Shown here in pieces: positions 24,262-31,859 of a stretch of 36,018 nt of DNA. The number at the start of each line of letters is the position of its first letter. The stretch's first letter is position 1. Both the position numbers and the translations under genes were made by a program. The notes below the pieces were generated by a model, which worked only from the letters and a program-made list of their open reading frames with translations, made no database searches and was not told the DNA's origin. The stretch lies in contig CAKPJC010000018.1 in NCBI GenBank assembly GCA_934162535.1, positions 1-36,018 on the forward strand, written 5' to 3'. Source of the stretch: an uncultured Clostridia bacterium. GTDB lineage: Bacteria; Bacillota; Clostridia; TANB77; CAG-508.

Positions 24262-24317
24262 TGTCGAACATTGTCGATGAAAAGTTCTTGACAAAATAAC
24301 AAAGATGATGTTAAGAT
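24262..24317 (+). promoter_or_regulatory. Sortase-fibre operon promoter with tandem Spo0A-like boxes
   Basis: TTGACA (24288-24293) with TAAGAT (24312-24317, 18-nt spacer) forms the promoter. Directly upstream are TGTCGAA (24262-24268) and TGTCGAT (24272-24278), exactly 10 bp apart, matching the 0A-box consensus TGTCGAA on the same face of the helix. Their place just before the -35 box is typical for Spo0A activation. The boxes also lie upstream of the divergent HD-GYP promoter. Confidence 0.55.
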
Positions 24318-24414
24318 AAATATAGAATTTGAATTCAAAATTTTTTATCAAAACTTTTTTTCTATAAAAAAACCTAGAAAAAAACAAAATACAAAAAAAG
24401 AAGGTGATAACAAA

Positions 24415-25092
24415 ATATGCAAGTCTAAAATCACAAAAAGTGGTATAAAAGCAATAATTGCCATAATATTAATGTGTTCAATTCTAATAGCAACATTCAT
24501 GTATACAAAAAATGTTCCAACAGAAATAAATGAAGAAATAATGAACACAATGGAAATACCAGTAGAAAAAAATGCCAAAGAAGAAAAAACACAAGAAGCA
24601 AAAACATGGCAACTACAGATAGAAAAAATAGGATTAACAGCAGAAATTGTTGAAGGAACAACAAAAGAAATATTAAACAAAAACATAGGTCACTTTGAAG
24701 AAACAAAAACAGAAAAAGGAAACATAGGCTTAGCAGCACATAATAGAGGATATGAAGTCAACTATTTTGAAAAACTAAAACAATTACAAAAAGGAGACAA
24801 AATCCAATACACACACAATAGCTATAGTAACACATATGAAGTAATAAAAAATATAATAATAAAAGATACTGATTGGGAATACTTAGAAAATACAGAAGAA
24901 AACATGTTGACACTAATAACATGTGTTGAAAATGAGCCTAATTATAGAAGATGTGTACAAGCAACTGAAATAGAAAAGGAGGAAACATTTGAAGAAAGTA
25001 ATAAAAACAATAATACTAATAGCAATATTGTTAATGATGAACTTAGCATTATTAATAAATGCAGTACAAGCAACAGAAAATCAGCAAATTAG
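24415..25092 (+). CDS. Sortase with no standard start codon
   Basis: A transpeptidase that cuts LPxTG-type motifs and joins the protein to the cell wall. The domain shows the catalytic His (AAHNRG), Cys (TLITCVE) and downstream Arg (NYRRCVQATE), closest to class D-like sortases. The N-terminal anchor AIIAIILMCSILIATFMY begins near nt 24440, upstream of the first in-frame ATG (24472), which would cut it in half and has no ribosome site. Between the preceding in-frame stop (24376) and 24472 there is no ATG, GTG or TTG. An ATA at 24415 is placed 7 nt after AAGGTGA; an ATG at 24417 would need a +1 shift at TAA (codon 4). The C-terminal 35 residues overlap the next gene by 104 nt and look non-homologous. 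Confidence 0.75.
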   Translation: MCKSKITKSGIKAIIAIILMCSILIATFMYTKNVPTEINEEIMNTMEIPVEKNAKEEKTQEAKTWQLQIEKIGLTAEIVEGTTKEILNKNIGHFEETKTEKGNIGLAAHNRGYEVNYFEKLKQLQKGDKIQYTHNSYSNTYEVIKNIIIKDTDWEYLENTEENMLTLITCVENEPNYRRCVQATEIEKEETFEESNKNNNTNSNIVNDELSIINKCSTSNRKSAN

Positions 25093-26008
25093 AATATATA
25101 CAAAAGGCAACTTTGATAGAATAATAAAATACAATAATATGCTTGTAAAAACGGCACATGCTGTATACTCACAAAATGGCAATGAATATCCAGCATATTG
25201 CTTAAATGTTGAACTACAAGGAGTAGGAGATAAAATTGCAGAATATGATACAACAAACCAAGGAAAACTAACAGATGTAGGATTATGGAGAGTAATAATA
25301 AATGGATACCCATACAAAACATTTGAAGAATTGGGAGTCCAAAGTGAAGATGAAGCATATACTGCAACAAAGCAATCAATATATTGTTATATATATAACA
25401 GAACACCAGACAGTTATTCAGGGGTTGATGAAGCAGGAGAAAGAACTGTAAATGCAATGAGAAAAATACTTGAAAATGCTCAAAATTCCACAGAACAAAT
25501 AGGAGAACAAAATGCAAATATAATAGCAGATAAACAATGGAAAGAAGATGAAAAATATATAACAAAAACATATCAAATAAAAAGCAATACAAATATATCA
25601 AAATATAATGTCAAATTAGAAAATGCACCCAAAGGTACAATAATTTCAAATTCTAAAAATGAACAAAAACAAGAATTTAGTTCAAAAGAAGTATTTAAAA
25701 TCTCAATACCATTAGAAAGTCTAAAAGAATCAGGAAGTTTTAAAATTAAAGTAAAAACTCAAATGGAAACAAAACCAATATTCTATGGTAAAGCTCCAAG
25801 TTCAGATTATCAAGACTATGCATTAACAGCATTTTCATATGAGGATATACAAATAGAAAAAACAGAACAATATGAAAAAAAGGAAGAACCTCCAAAGGAG
25901 CAACCACCTAAAGAAGAACCACCAAAAGAAGAGCCACCAAAAGAAGAAACACCAAAACAAGAAGAACCTAAGGAAGAAATAAAAAAATTACCTGTGACAG
26001 GAATGTAA
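24989..26008 (+). CDS. Secreted thioester-domain protein ending in LPVTG
   Basis: 339 aa, start TTG with AAGGAGG. The signal peptide (residues 1-28, cut after VQA) is followed by a thioester domain: Cys71 (YPAYCLN) and Gln129 (ATKQSIY) are placed to form the internal Cys-Gln thioester with which such adhesins bind host or surface amines. A beta-rich domain (about 185-285) follows, then a Pro/Glu/Lys wall-spanning repeat (PPKEE units, about 300-325). The protein ends KKLPVTGM. The sorting motif LPVTG is present, but the hydrophobic segment and charged tail that normally follow are missing, so the signal is incomplete. Its neighbour sortase is the natural processing enzyme. Confidence 0.82.
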   Translation: MKKVIKTIILIAILLMMNLALLINAVQATENQQIRIYTKGNFDRIIKYNNMLVKTAHAVYSQNGNEYPAYCLNVELQGVGDKIAEYDTTNQGKLTDVGLWRVIINGYPYKTFEELGVQSEDEAYTATKQSIYCYIYNRTPDSYSGVDEAGERTVNAMRKILENAQNSTEQIGEQNANIIADKQWKEDEKYITKTYQIKSNTNISKYNVKLENAPKGTIISNSKNEQKQEFSSKEVFKISIPLESLKESGSFKIKVKTQMETKPIFYGKAPSSDYQDYALTAFSYEDIQIEKTEQYEKKEEPPKEQPPKEEPPKEEPPKEETPKQEEPKEEIKKLPVTGM

Positions 26009-26076
26009 GAAAAAAATTAATATGTCTTTATAAATAAAAATTCATATTTTTCTCATAAAAGGGAGGAAAAGAAAAA

Positions 26077-26649
26077 ATGAAAAATAAAAAAATAATAATA
26101 ACATTAAGTATGATATTTATACTATTAACAATGGGAATTGGAGGACATTCATATGCAAAATACATTTCACAAGTAAAAGGAAATGGAGCAATGACAGTTG
26201 CAAAATGGTCATTCAAAGCAAATGAAACAACACAACAATTTGAAACAATAAAATTAATGCAAACAGTTAATGAAGAAACACTTACAGCAGGAAAAGTTGC
26301 ACCAGGAACAAGTGGAAGATTTACAATAAAAATTGATGGTACAGGTTCAGAAGTTGGAATAAGATATACAGTCAACTTTATAAATGAAAAAAACAAACCA
26401 ACAAATGTAAAATTCAAATATAATGGTACAGAATATAAGAGCCTATCAGAACTAAATGATATAATCAAAGGAGATATATCAGTAAGCAAAAATCAAATAA
26501 GATTAATTTATATTGATTGGTCATGGCCATATGAAACAGGAACAGGTACAGTAATGACAAATGCAGACAAAACAGATACACAAGAAGGATTAAATCCATT
26601 AGACTACACATTTGATATAGTAGTTAAAGGAACACAAGTAAGAATATAA
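26077..26649 (+). CDS. Camelysin/TasA-like secreted fibre protein 1
   Basis: 190 aa with GGGAGG before ATG. The N-terminus has a short basic stretch, a hydrophobic core (IIITLSMIFILLTMG) and HSYAKYISQ. The AKY after the core is typical of the SipW-cognate class of signal sequences found in CalY/TasA-type proteins. The mature part is beta-rich, with VAPGTSGRFTIKIDG in the middle and YIDWSWPYETGTG near the end. It resembles the protein at 27198-27740 (APGSFGKFKIKI, LNWNWTYEND). Such proteins build extracellular fibres of the biofilm matrix. No SipW-type signal peptidase lies in the window. Confidence 0.75.
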   Translation: MKNKKIIITLSMIFILLTMGIGGHSYAKYISQVKGNGAMTVAKWSFKANETTQQFETIKLMQTVNEETLTAGKVAPGTSGRFTIKIDGTGSEVGIRYTVNFINEKNKPTNVKFKYNGTEYKSLSELNDIIKGDISVSKNQIRLIYIDWSWPYETGTGTVMTNADKTDTQEGLNPLDYTFDIVVKGTQVRI

Positions 26650-26690
26650 ATAGTAGAAAAATATGAATAAATAATGTGAGGTGATATTAA

Positions 26691-27191
26691 ATAAGAACTA
26701 AAAAAAGAAAGTTGGAAATAATTAGCATAGGATTATGTATAACAATATTATTAACACTATTACTTATGCCAAAAACATTAGCAAAATATACAACAACAGA
26801 AAAAATTGATAACAAATTAGAAATTGCACAACCAATATTTCAAGTAAAAGGAACAGAAATAGCAAAAATAAATTCAATAAATAATATAGGATATTATGAC
26901 TTTATAGTAAAAAACTATGACAAAGAAAAAATAGGCGAAGTTGACTTTTTATATACAATAGAAGTAATTTCAGATATTGATGATTCTGTAAAATTTGAAT
27001 TATATAAAAATGGGCAATTAATTAATTTGGAAAATCAAAAAACAGAAGTAATGTCAATAAAAGGCAATATTAAAACAGAAGAACAATATAGGCTAAAGGT
27101 TACATATGACGAAACGAAAGGAACAAATGGAAAGGACATATTAGAGGATGTTCAAATAAAAATTCATTCAGAACAGGGAAAAATAGGATAA
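26691..27191 (+). CDS. Secreted protein of the fibre operon, type B1, with unusual start
   Basis: About 166 aa if started at ATA 26691, which lies 6 nt after GAGGTGA and gives a proper basic n-region (RTKKRKLE) before the hydrophobic core (ISIGLCITILLTLLLM) and LAKYTT. The alternative TTG at 26712 has no good ribosome site and loses the basic residues. The body is beta-rich without known motifs. It resembles the protein at 27730-28278 around the signal site and after (LEIAQPIFQVKGTEI against IEIIQPQFKAEIIEI), so it is one of two type B proteins alternating with the camelysin-like ones. Probably a minor fibre or accessory subunit; function inferred from context only. Confidence 0.65.
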   Translation: MRTKKRKLEIISIGLCITILLTLLLMPKTLAKYTTTEKIDNKLEIAQPIFQVKGTEIAKINSINNIGYYDFIVKNYDKEKIGEVDFLYTIEVISDIDDSVKFELYKNGQLINLENQKTEVMSIKGNIKTEEQYRLKVTYDETKGTNGKDILEDVQIKIHSEQGKIG

Positions 27192-27197
27192 ATAGAT

Positions 27198-27740
27198 ATG
27201 AACAAAAAAGTATATATTTTAATAATTATTTTAATTCTAATAATTATAATTCTAAATATTTATAAATCTAATAAAAAAATATCAGATGATATTACAATTT
27301 TTAGTTTATGGAACAACATAGTTGATCAAGAATATCAAATAAATCCACAGAATTCATATGAAACCAAAATTGATATATTTCAGACAATATCAAATAAAAA
27401 TGGAGGCAATAAAAAAATAGCTCCAGGAAGTTTTGGAAAATTCAAAATAAAAATAACAAAACCCCTAGATTCAAAATGTGAAATACAATTAAAAAATATA
27501 ACAGCAAAGCCACACAACTTGATATATTCAATAGGAAAACAACAATACTATTCTATTGAGAAATTACAAGAAGAACTAAACAACATATTTCAAAATCAGG
27601 ACATAGTTACATTAAACTGGAATTGGACCTATGAAAATGACTATGATGGAAATATAAAAGATACTGAGGATGGCGAAAATGCACAAAAATATATTTTTGA
27701 AATAAAGGCAATAGTAGAGGAAGAAAAAGATGACAATTAA
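27198..27740 (+). CDS. Camelysin-like secreted fibre protein 2
   Basis: 180 aa. A strongly hydrophobic N-terminal segment (VYILIIILILIIIILNIY) may act as signal or anchor. The body shares with the protein at 26077-26649 the phrases IAPGSFGKFKIKI and LNWNWTYENDYDG, plus a YYSIEKLQEEL stretch matching YKSLSELND, at the same relative places, so the two are paralogues. Unlike its partner it has no AKY motif after the hydrophobic core. The gene follows the previous one by 6 nt and overlaps the next by 11 nt, so all are one operon. Confidence 0.68.
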   Translation: MNKKVYILIIILILIIIILNIYKSNKKISDDITIFSLWNNIVDQEYQINPQNSYETKIDIFQTISNKNGGNKKIAPGSFGKFKIKITKPLDSKCEIQLKNITAKPHNLIYSIGKQQYYSIEKLQEELNNIFQNQDIVTLNWNWTYENDYDGNIKDTEDGENAQKYIFEIKAIVEEEKDDN

Positions 27741-28278
27741 AAAAATAATAAAATTTACAACAATAATATTTATATTACTAACTATAAAATCAACAGCTTA
27801 TGGAAAATATGTGTTTGAATATACTATAAAAGTAGCAGAAATTGAAATAATACAACCACAATTCAAAGCAGAGATTATAGAAATAAAGAATATAAACAAA
27901 GAACATGAAATACAGATAAAAGTTAAGGTTGAAGGGAAAAATGGGATAATAAATAACTTCCAAGGATTTGAAATATTAGTGGGAAAAGAACAGAGTCAAA
28001 GTATAAAAGAAATAGAAGTTTTGGAAAACGAGAAAAATTATATAATTTACAATGTAATAATTAATGATATTGCAGGAAATGGCCCACTTATATTAAAATT
28101 AGCTGATAATAGTTTTAGAGATATGATTGGAAATAAAATGAGCGAGATAGAGCTGAATGTTGGAATAGAAATAGATAACATATCTCCAGAAGTTGAGTCA
28201 GAACAGAAACTTTTAGAGAAGGAAAAAACAGAAAGCAAAACAAATATAAATATTGATTGTGATAACACAATAGATTAA
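27730..28278 (+). CDS. Secreted protein of the fibre operon, type B2
   Basis: 182 aa. Signal-like N-terminus (KKIIKFTTIIFILLTI) followed by YGKYVFEY, comparable to LAKYTT of the protein at 26691-27191. It also shares the IIQPQFKAEI stretch with that protein. Central part: beta-strand pattern with GPLILKLADNSFRDMIGNK, like a bacterial Ig-type or bridging domain. C-terminal 35 residues: charged, no sorting signal and no membrane segment. It is the last gene of the sortase-fibre operon; no clear terminator follows directly. Role unknown, probably in assembly or capping of the fibres. Confidence 0.65.
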   Translation: MTIKKIIKFTTIIFILLTIKSTAYGKYVFEYTIKVAEIEIIQPQFKAEIIEIKNINKEHEIQIKVKVEGKNGIINNFQGFEILVGKEQSQSIKEIEVLENEKNYIIYNVIINDIAGNGPLILKLADNSFRDMIGNKMSEIELNVGIEIDNISPEVESEQKLLEKEKTESKTNINIDCDNTID

Positions 28279-28341
28279 CATTGTATAAATTTCTATAAAA
28301 TGGAAAAGATATAAATATAAGTTTTCCAAAGGAGTGATACA

Positions 28342-28683
28342 ATGGAATCAAGTAATATGAAAAATATTGTGGTCTTAAAAAATCTTCCCTCAAACATGGT
28401 GGAAGAAGCGATAATTATTTTAAAAGAAACCCAAAGAGTAAAAGAAAAAGAGTTTATAGAAAAAAATAGTAAAAGAAATTTTGGAGAAATTCAATTAAAA
28501 TCTAAAGATTATATATTAAAAGAAGCAGAAATGCTTGTATCTGATTATATTGATAAAATTGAAAATAAAAATTTTACAAAAAAACCAGAAACTAATATAA
28601 ATAAAAAATATAGAAACTTAAGAAAATATAGTATTATTTCTACAGCAATTTTGATAATCAGCCTTATAATTAATATTATATAA
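28342..28683 (+). CDS. Small tail-anchored protein of unknown function
   Basis: 113 aa, ATG with AAAGGAGTG. The main part is charged and helical (VEEAIIILKETQRVKEKEF). A single hydrophobic segment (YSIISTAILIISLIINII) forms the last 18 residues, so the body stays in the cytoplasm with the C-terminus in the membrane. It lies between the fibre operon and the spoIVF genes and ends in a strong terminator. The order would allow a sporulation or envelope role, but I recognise no family. Confidence 0.6.
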   Translation: MESSNMKNIVVLKNLPSNMVEEAIIILKETQRVKEKEFIEKNSKRNFGEIQLKSKDYILKEAEMLVSDYIDKIENKNFTKKPETNINKKYRNLRKYSIISTAILIISLIINII

Positions 28684-28687
28684 ACAT

Positions 28688-28740
28688 AAAACACTTTATC
28701 TATGCATAGATATTAAACAAATGCATAGTAAAGTGTTTTT
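28688..28740 (+). terminator. Strong terminator before spoIVFA
   Basis: Two stacked stems: AAAACACTTTA (28688-28698) with TAAAGTG and a T-run (28729-28740), and inside it TATGCAT (28701-28707) with ATGCATA (28721-28727). Confidence 0.85.
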
Positions 28741-28789
28741 TACATATATGCATTATTATTAAGTTACACACGAGAAAGGAAAAAAGAAA

Positions 28790-29719
28790 ATGGAAAGAAC
28801 AATGTCTGTAGAAGATAAAATTAGAAAAGCAGAAGAGATATATTATAGAAGAAGAGAAAAAGAAATGCCAACAAGAGAAAGGGTCACAATACCAAATAGT
28901 GAAAGAAAAGACTTGAAGTTATTTGGAAAGATGATAAAACAAATAATAGTATGTATTACAATATATGCGCTTTTTTACATAATTGTAAATAACAATTATG
29001 TATTTTCAGAAGATTTTACAAATAAAACTAAAGAAATACTATCAAAAGATATAAATTTTAAACAATTATATTCAATTGTAATAACAAAATATAATGAAAT
29101 AATAAAACAAGATATAAATATATTAAATGAAGAACAAAAAACAAATGAGGAACAACCACCAGTAGAAGAACAAATACAAAGTAATGAAGAAAATATTGGA
29201 GGAGCAGAAGAAATATTAACAGAACAAAATAATGAAACAACCATAAATGAATCAGAAATAGAAACAGAAGAAAATATTGTTGGTGAAGTACAATTAACTC
29301 AAATGGAACAAGATGCTAATTATATAAAAAGTACAGTGAGTTTTATAAAACCTGTAACAGGAACTATAAGTTCAAAATTTGGACCAAGAAATCCAACAAC
29401 TGCTACAGTACCTAAAAATCATACAGGAACAGATATAGCAACAAACTCTGGAACAAAGATTGTATCAGCGACAAATGGGACAGTAATATTATCATCTACA
29501 AAAGGAGACTATGGGAAACATTTAAAAATACAGACAGATGATATAATAATTGTTTATGCACATTGCAAGAAATTATATGTAAAAGAAGGAGACTATGTTA
29601 CACAAGGACAAGAGATAGCAGAAGTTGGAGCAACAGGAAATGTTACAGGACCTCATTTGCATTTTGAAGTAAGATACCAAAATAGATATGTTGACCCACA
29701 AATGATACTAGAATTATAG
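28790..29719 (+). CDS. spoIVFA: SpoIVFA-like membrane protein with M23 peptidase domain
   Basis: 309 aa. A basic cytoplasmic N-terminus, one membrane segment (about residues 49-66), an acidic Glu/Asn-rich linker (about 110-175) and a C-terminal M23/LytM domain (about 190-305). The domain has both zinc motifs, HTGTD and HLHFEV, so it could be an active endopeptidase; B. subtilis SpoIVFA is regarded as a regulator rather than an enzyme. The call rests on position: spoIVFB follows after 10 nt, and in B. subtilis SpoIVFA anchors and controls that protease. SpoIIQ-like function is the alternative. Confidence 0.78.
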   Translation: MERTMSVEDKIRKAEEIYYRRREKEMPTRERVTIPNSERKDLKLFGKMIKQIIVCITIYALFYIIVNNNYVFSEDFTNKTKEILSKDINFKQLYSIVITKYNEIIKQDINILNEEQKTNEEQPPVEEQIQSNEENIGGAEEILTEQNNETTINESEIETEENIVGEVQLTQMEQDANYIKSTVSFIKPVTGTISSKFGPRNPTTATVPKNHTGTDIATNSGTKIVSATNGTVILSSTKGDYGKHLKIQTDDIIIVYAHCKKLYVKEGDYVTQGQEIAEVGATGNVTGPHLHFEVRYQNRYVDPQMILEL

Positions 29720-29729
29720 AAGGGAACAA

Positions 29730-30347
29730 TTGTTAATGAGAATTAGAATTGATTTGAAAATCATTATTTTTTTAGCACTATTTTACATAACTAATCAGCT
29801 TCAAATATACTTAACAATAATGTTTTTCTGTGTAATACATGAGTTAGGACATATAATAGTTGGATTGATTTTAAAAATGTTACCAGAGAAAATTGAAATA
29901 ATACCATGTGGATTGAATGTTTCTTTTAGAACAAGAAAAAAAGATATGGAAATACCAATAGGAAAAGGAACATTGCTGGAACTAAAAATGGTATTGATAG
30001 CATTGGCTGGACCACTAGTAAGCTTGATTTTAGCTATATTATATACATATAATCAACCATTATACATATCAAGACAAGATGCTATATATTCTAATATATT
30101 AATTTTTCTATTTAATATATTACCAGTATATCCATTAGATGGTGGAAGAATCTTAAAAGGAACGTTACATATATTATTTGGAAGAGAACATTCAGCGTTT
30201 TTAACAGAAAAAATAACCAATATAAATATGATAATTCTTACTATTGTAAGTAGCATAACAATATATTATTTTAAAAATATTGCAATATTTCTAATTTGTA
30301 TATTTTTATGGATAATAACGTGGCAAGAGAATAAAAAATACGAATAA
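29730..30347 (+). CDS. spoIVFB: Site-2 protease SpoIVFB (M50 family)
   Basis: 205 aa from TTG 29730 (AAGGGA 5 nt upstream; ATG 29736 is possible). An intramembrane zinc protease which, in B. subtilis, releases sigma-K in the mother cell. HELGH lies at 37-41 in the first membrane region, and LPVYPLDGGRIL near residue 130 supplies the third metal ligand, the DG motif of M50 enzymes. Several hydrophobic segments are present. It is shorter than the B. subtilis protein (about 290 aa) and lacks an obvious CBS domain, so it corresponds to the membrane core only. It is coupled to spoIVFA. Confidence 0.88.
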   Translation: MLMRIRIDLKIIIFLALFYITNQLQIYLTIMFFCVIHELGHIIVGLILKMLPEKIEIIPCGLNVSFRTRKKDMEIPIGKGTLLELKMVLIALAGPLVSLILAILYTYNQPLYISRQDAIYSNILIFLFNILPVYPLDGGRILKGTLHILFGREHSAFLTEKITNINMIILTIVSSITIYYFKNIAIFLICIFLWIITWQENKKYE

Positions 30348-30366
30348 GAAAAATGTAGAAAAATAA

Positions 30367-30395
30367 TTTACAATAACAAATTATTGTGATATAGT
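30367..30395 (+). promoter_or_regulatory. thyA-folA promoter
   Basis: TTTACA (30367-30372), 17-nt spacer, TATAGT (30390-30395). An 8-bp inverted repeat, AATAATTT and AAATTATT, overlaps the -35 box and spacer. Confidence 0.65.
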
Positions 30396-30431
30396 AGCAC
30401 TGTAATAATCAAATAAAAAGGAGGATTTATA

Positions 30432-31289
30432 ATGACTCAAGCAGACAAGAACTTTATAGAAACTTGTGGAGAAATACTAAAAAACGGATATTCCTCAGAA
30501 GGAACAAATGTCAGAACAAGGTGGGAAGATGGATCAGAGGCAAACTATATTTCAATAGTAGGAGTGCAAAACAAATACGATCTAGAAAAAGAATTCCCCA
30601 TGATAACATTAAGGAACAATAGCAAAACAATAAAAAATGCAATTGACGAGATACTGTGGATATGGCAAAAAAAATCAAACAAAATAGAAGAATTAAATTC
30701 ACACATATGGGATCAATGGGCAGGAAAAGATGGAACAATAGGAAAAGCATATGGATACCAACTAGGTAAAAAATACGAATTCAAAACAAAAGAAGGAATA
30801 AAAAAAATGGATCAAGTAGACTATGTGATATATTTACTAAAAAATGACCCATCAAGCAGAAGAATAATAACAAATCTATTTAACCATGAGGAATTAAAAG
30901 ATATGAACCTAGAACCATGTGCCTATGGAACACAATGGTTAGTAAAAGAAGGAAAACTACATTTAATATTAAACCAACGTTCACAAGATATGCTTACAGC
31001 AAATGGGTGGAATGTAATGCAATATGCAGTATTACAATGTATGTTTGCACAAGTAGCAGGACTAAAAGCTGGAACATTAACACACAATATAGGAGATTGT
31101 CATATATATGATAGACATGTCCCACTGGTAAAGAAACTTATAGAATCGAAGCCAGTAGAATGTAAACCAAAATTAATTATTACAAATCCGACTAAAGACT
31201 TTTATGAATTTAAAGTTGAAGACTTTGAAATAAGAGATTATGATTATAATAAAGAAATAAAAATTGGAAAAATACCAGTTGCAGAATAA
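30432..31289 (+). CDS. thyA: Thymidylate synthase
   Basis: 285 aa with AAAGGAGG before ATG. It methylates dUMP to dTMP with methylene-tetrahydrofolate. Nucleophile Cys163 lies in LEPCAYGTQW and the phosphate-binding Arg pair in SSRRIITNLF (143-144). The ending of the catalytic core, THNIGDCHIYDRH, is conserved. The active-site phrase PCAYGTQWLVKEGKLHL resembles the B. subtilis ThyA/phage phi3T type (PCVYETQW) rather than the E. coli PCH type. folA follows after 16 nt; the two enzymes form a cycle because the synthase produces dihydrofolate. Confidence 0.94.
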   Translation: MTQADKNFIETCGEILKNGYSSEGTNVRTRWEDGSEANYISIVGVQNKYDLEKEFPMITLRNNSKTIKNAIDEILWIWQKKSNKIEELNSHIWDQWAGKDGTIGKAYGYQLGKKYEFKTKEGIKKMDQVDYVIYLLKNDPSSRRIITNLFNHEELKDMNLEPCAYGTQWLVKEGKLHLILNQRSQDMLTANGWNVMQYAVLQCMFAQVAGLKAGTLTHNIGDCHIYDRHVPLVKKLIESKPVECKPKLIITNPTKDFYEFKVEDFEIRDYDYNKEIKIGKIPVAE

Positions 31290-31305
31290 AGGAGAGCAGA
31301 TAAAC

Positions 31306-31794
31306 ATGTTAAGTATTATAGTAGCAAAAGCAAAAAATAACACAATAGGGAAAGATAACAAATTATTATGGCATATATCAGATGATTTAAAAAGATTCAA
31401 AGAACTAACAACAAATCACAACATTATAATGGGAAGAAAAACATTTGAATCATTAGGAGGAATACTACCTAACAGAAAACATATTATATTTAGTCAAAAT
31501 CCAGATTTCAAAATAGAAAACGAGAATGTTGAAATAGTACACTCAATGTTACAAATACAACAATACATAGAAGACGAAGAAGAGAACTTCGTAATAGGTG
31601 GTGCAATGATATACAATCTATTAATGCCATATGTAACAAAAATGTATGTAACAGAAATAGAAAAAGATTTTGAAGGAGACACATTTTTTCCTAAAATAAA
31701 TAGTGAAGTATGGGAAGAAATAAGCAGAGAAAAAGGACCAGAAGACTCAGAAAATAAATTTGAATATGAATATGTGACATATAAAAGAAAATAA
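31306..31794 (+). CDS. folA: Dihydrofolate reductase
   Basis: 162 aa from ATG 31306 with GGAGAG upstream; an earlier in-frame ATG lies inside thyA. It reduces dihydrofolate to tetrahydrofolate with NADPH. The start LSIIVAKAKNNTIGKDNKLLWHISDDLKRFK has the conserved WHISDDL with the catalytic acid. GRKTFESLGGILPNRKHII and FVIGGAMIY are the NADPH-binding motifs, and the family ending (FEYEYVTYKRK) is complete. It forms an operon with thyA. Confidence 0.95.
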   Translation: MLSIIVAKAKNNTIGKDNKLLWHISDDLKRFKELTTNHNIIMGRKTFESLGGILPNRKHIIFSQNPDFKIENENVEIVHSMLQIQQYIEDEEENFVIGGAMIYNLLMPYVTKMYVTEIEKDFEGDTFFPKINSEVWEEISREKGPEDSENKFEYEYVTYKRK

Positions 31795-31802
31795 ATAATT
31801 TT

Positions 31803-31859
31803 ATAGCTTTAGGAGAGAATATAAAAAAGGAGTGATTTTATGTTCAAACCTAAAGCTAT
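31803..31859 (+). promoter_or_regulatory. Long-range hairpin enclosing the splB start site
   Basis: ATAGCTTTAGG (31803-31813) and CCTAAAGCTAT (31849-31859) are perfect 11-bp inverses. The 35-nt loop contains the AAGGAGTG site (31827-31834) and the ATG (31840). As RNA it would hold the start region in a closed loop; as DNA it could be an operator. Confidence 0.5.

Noticed and set aside
25860..25990. Pro-Lys-Glu repeat as a DNA tandem repeat of special interest
   Set aside because: It encodes an ordinary wall-spanning linker before the LPVTG motif and needs no other explanation.
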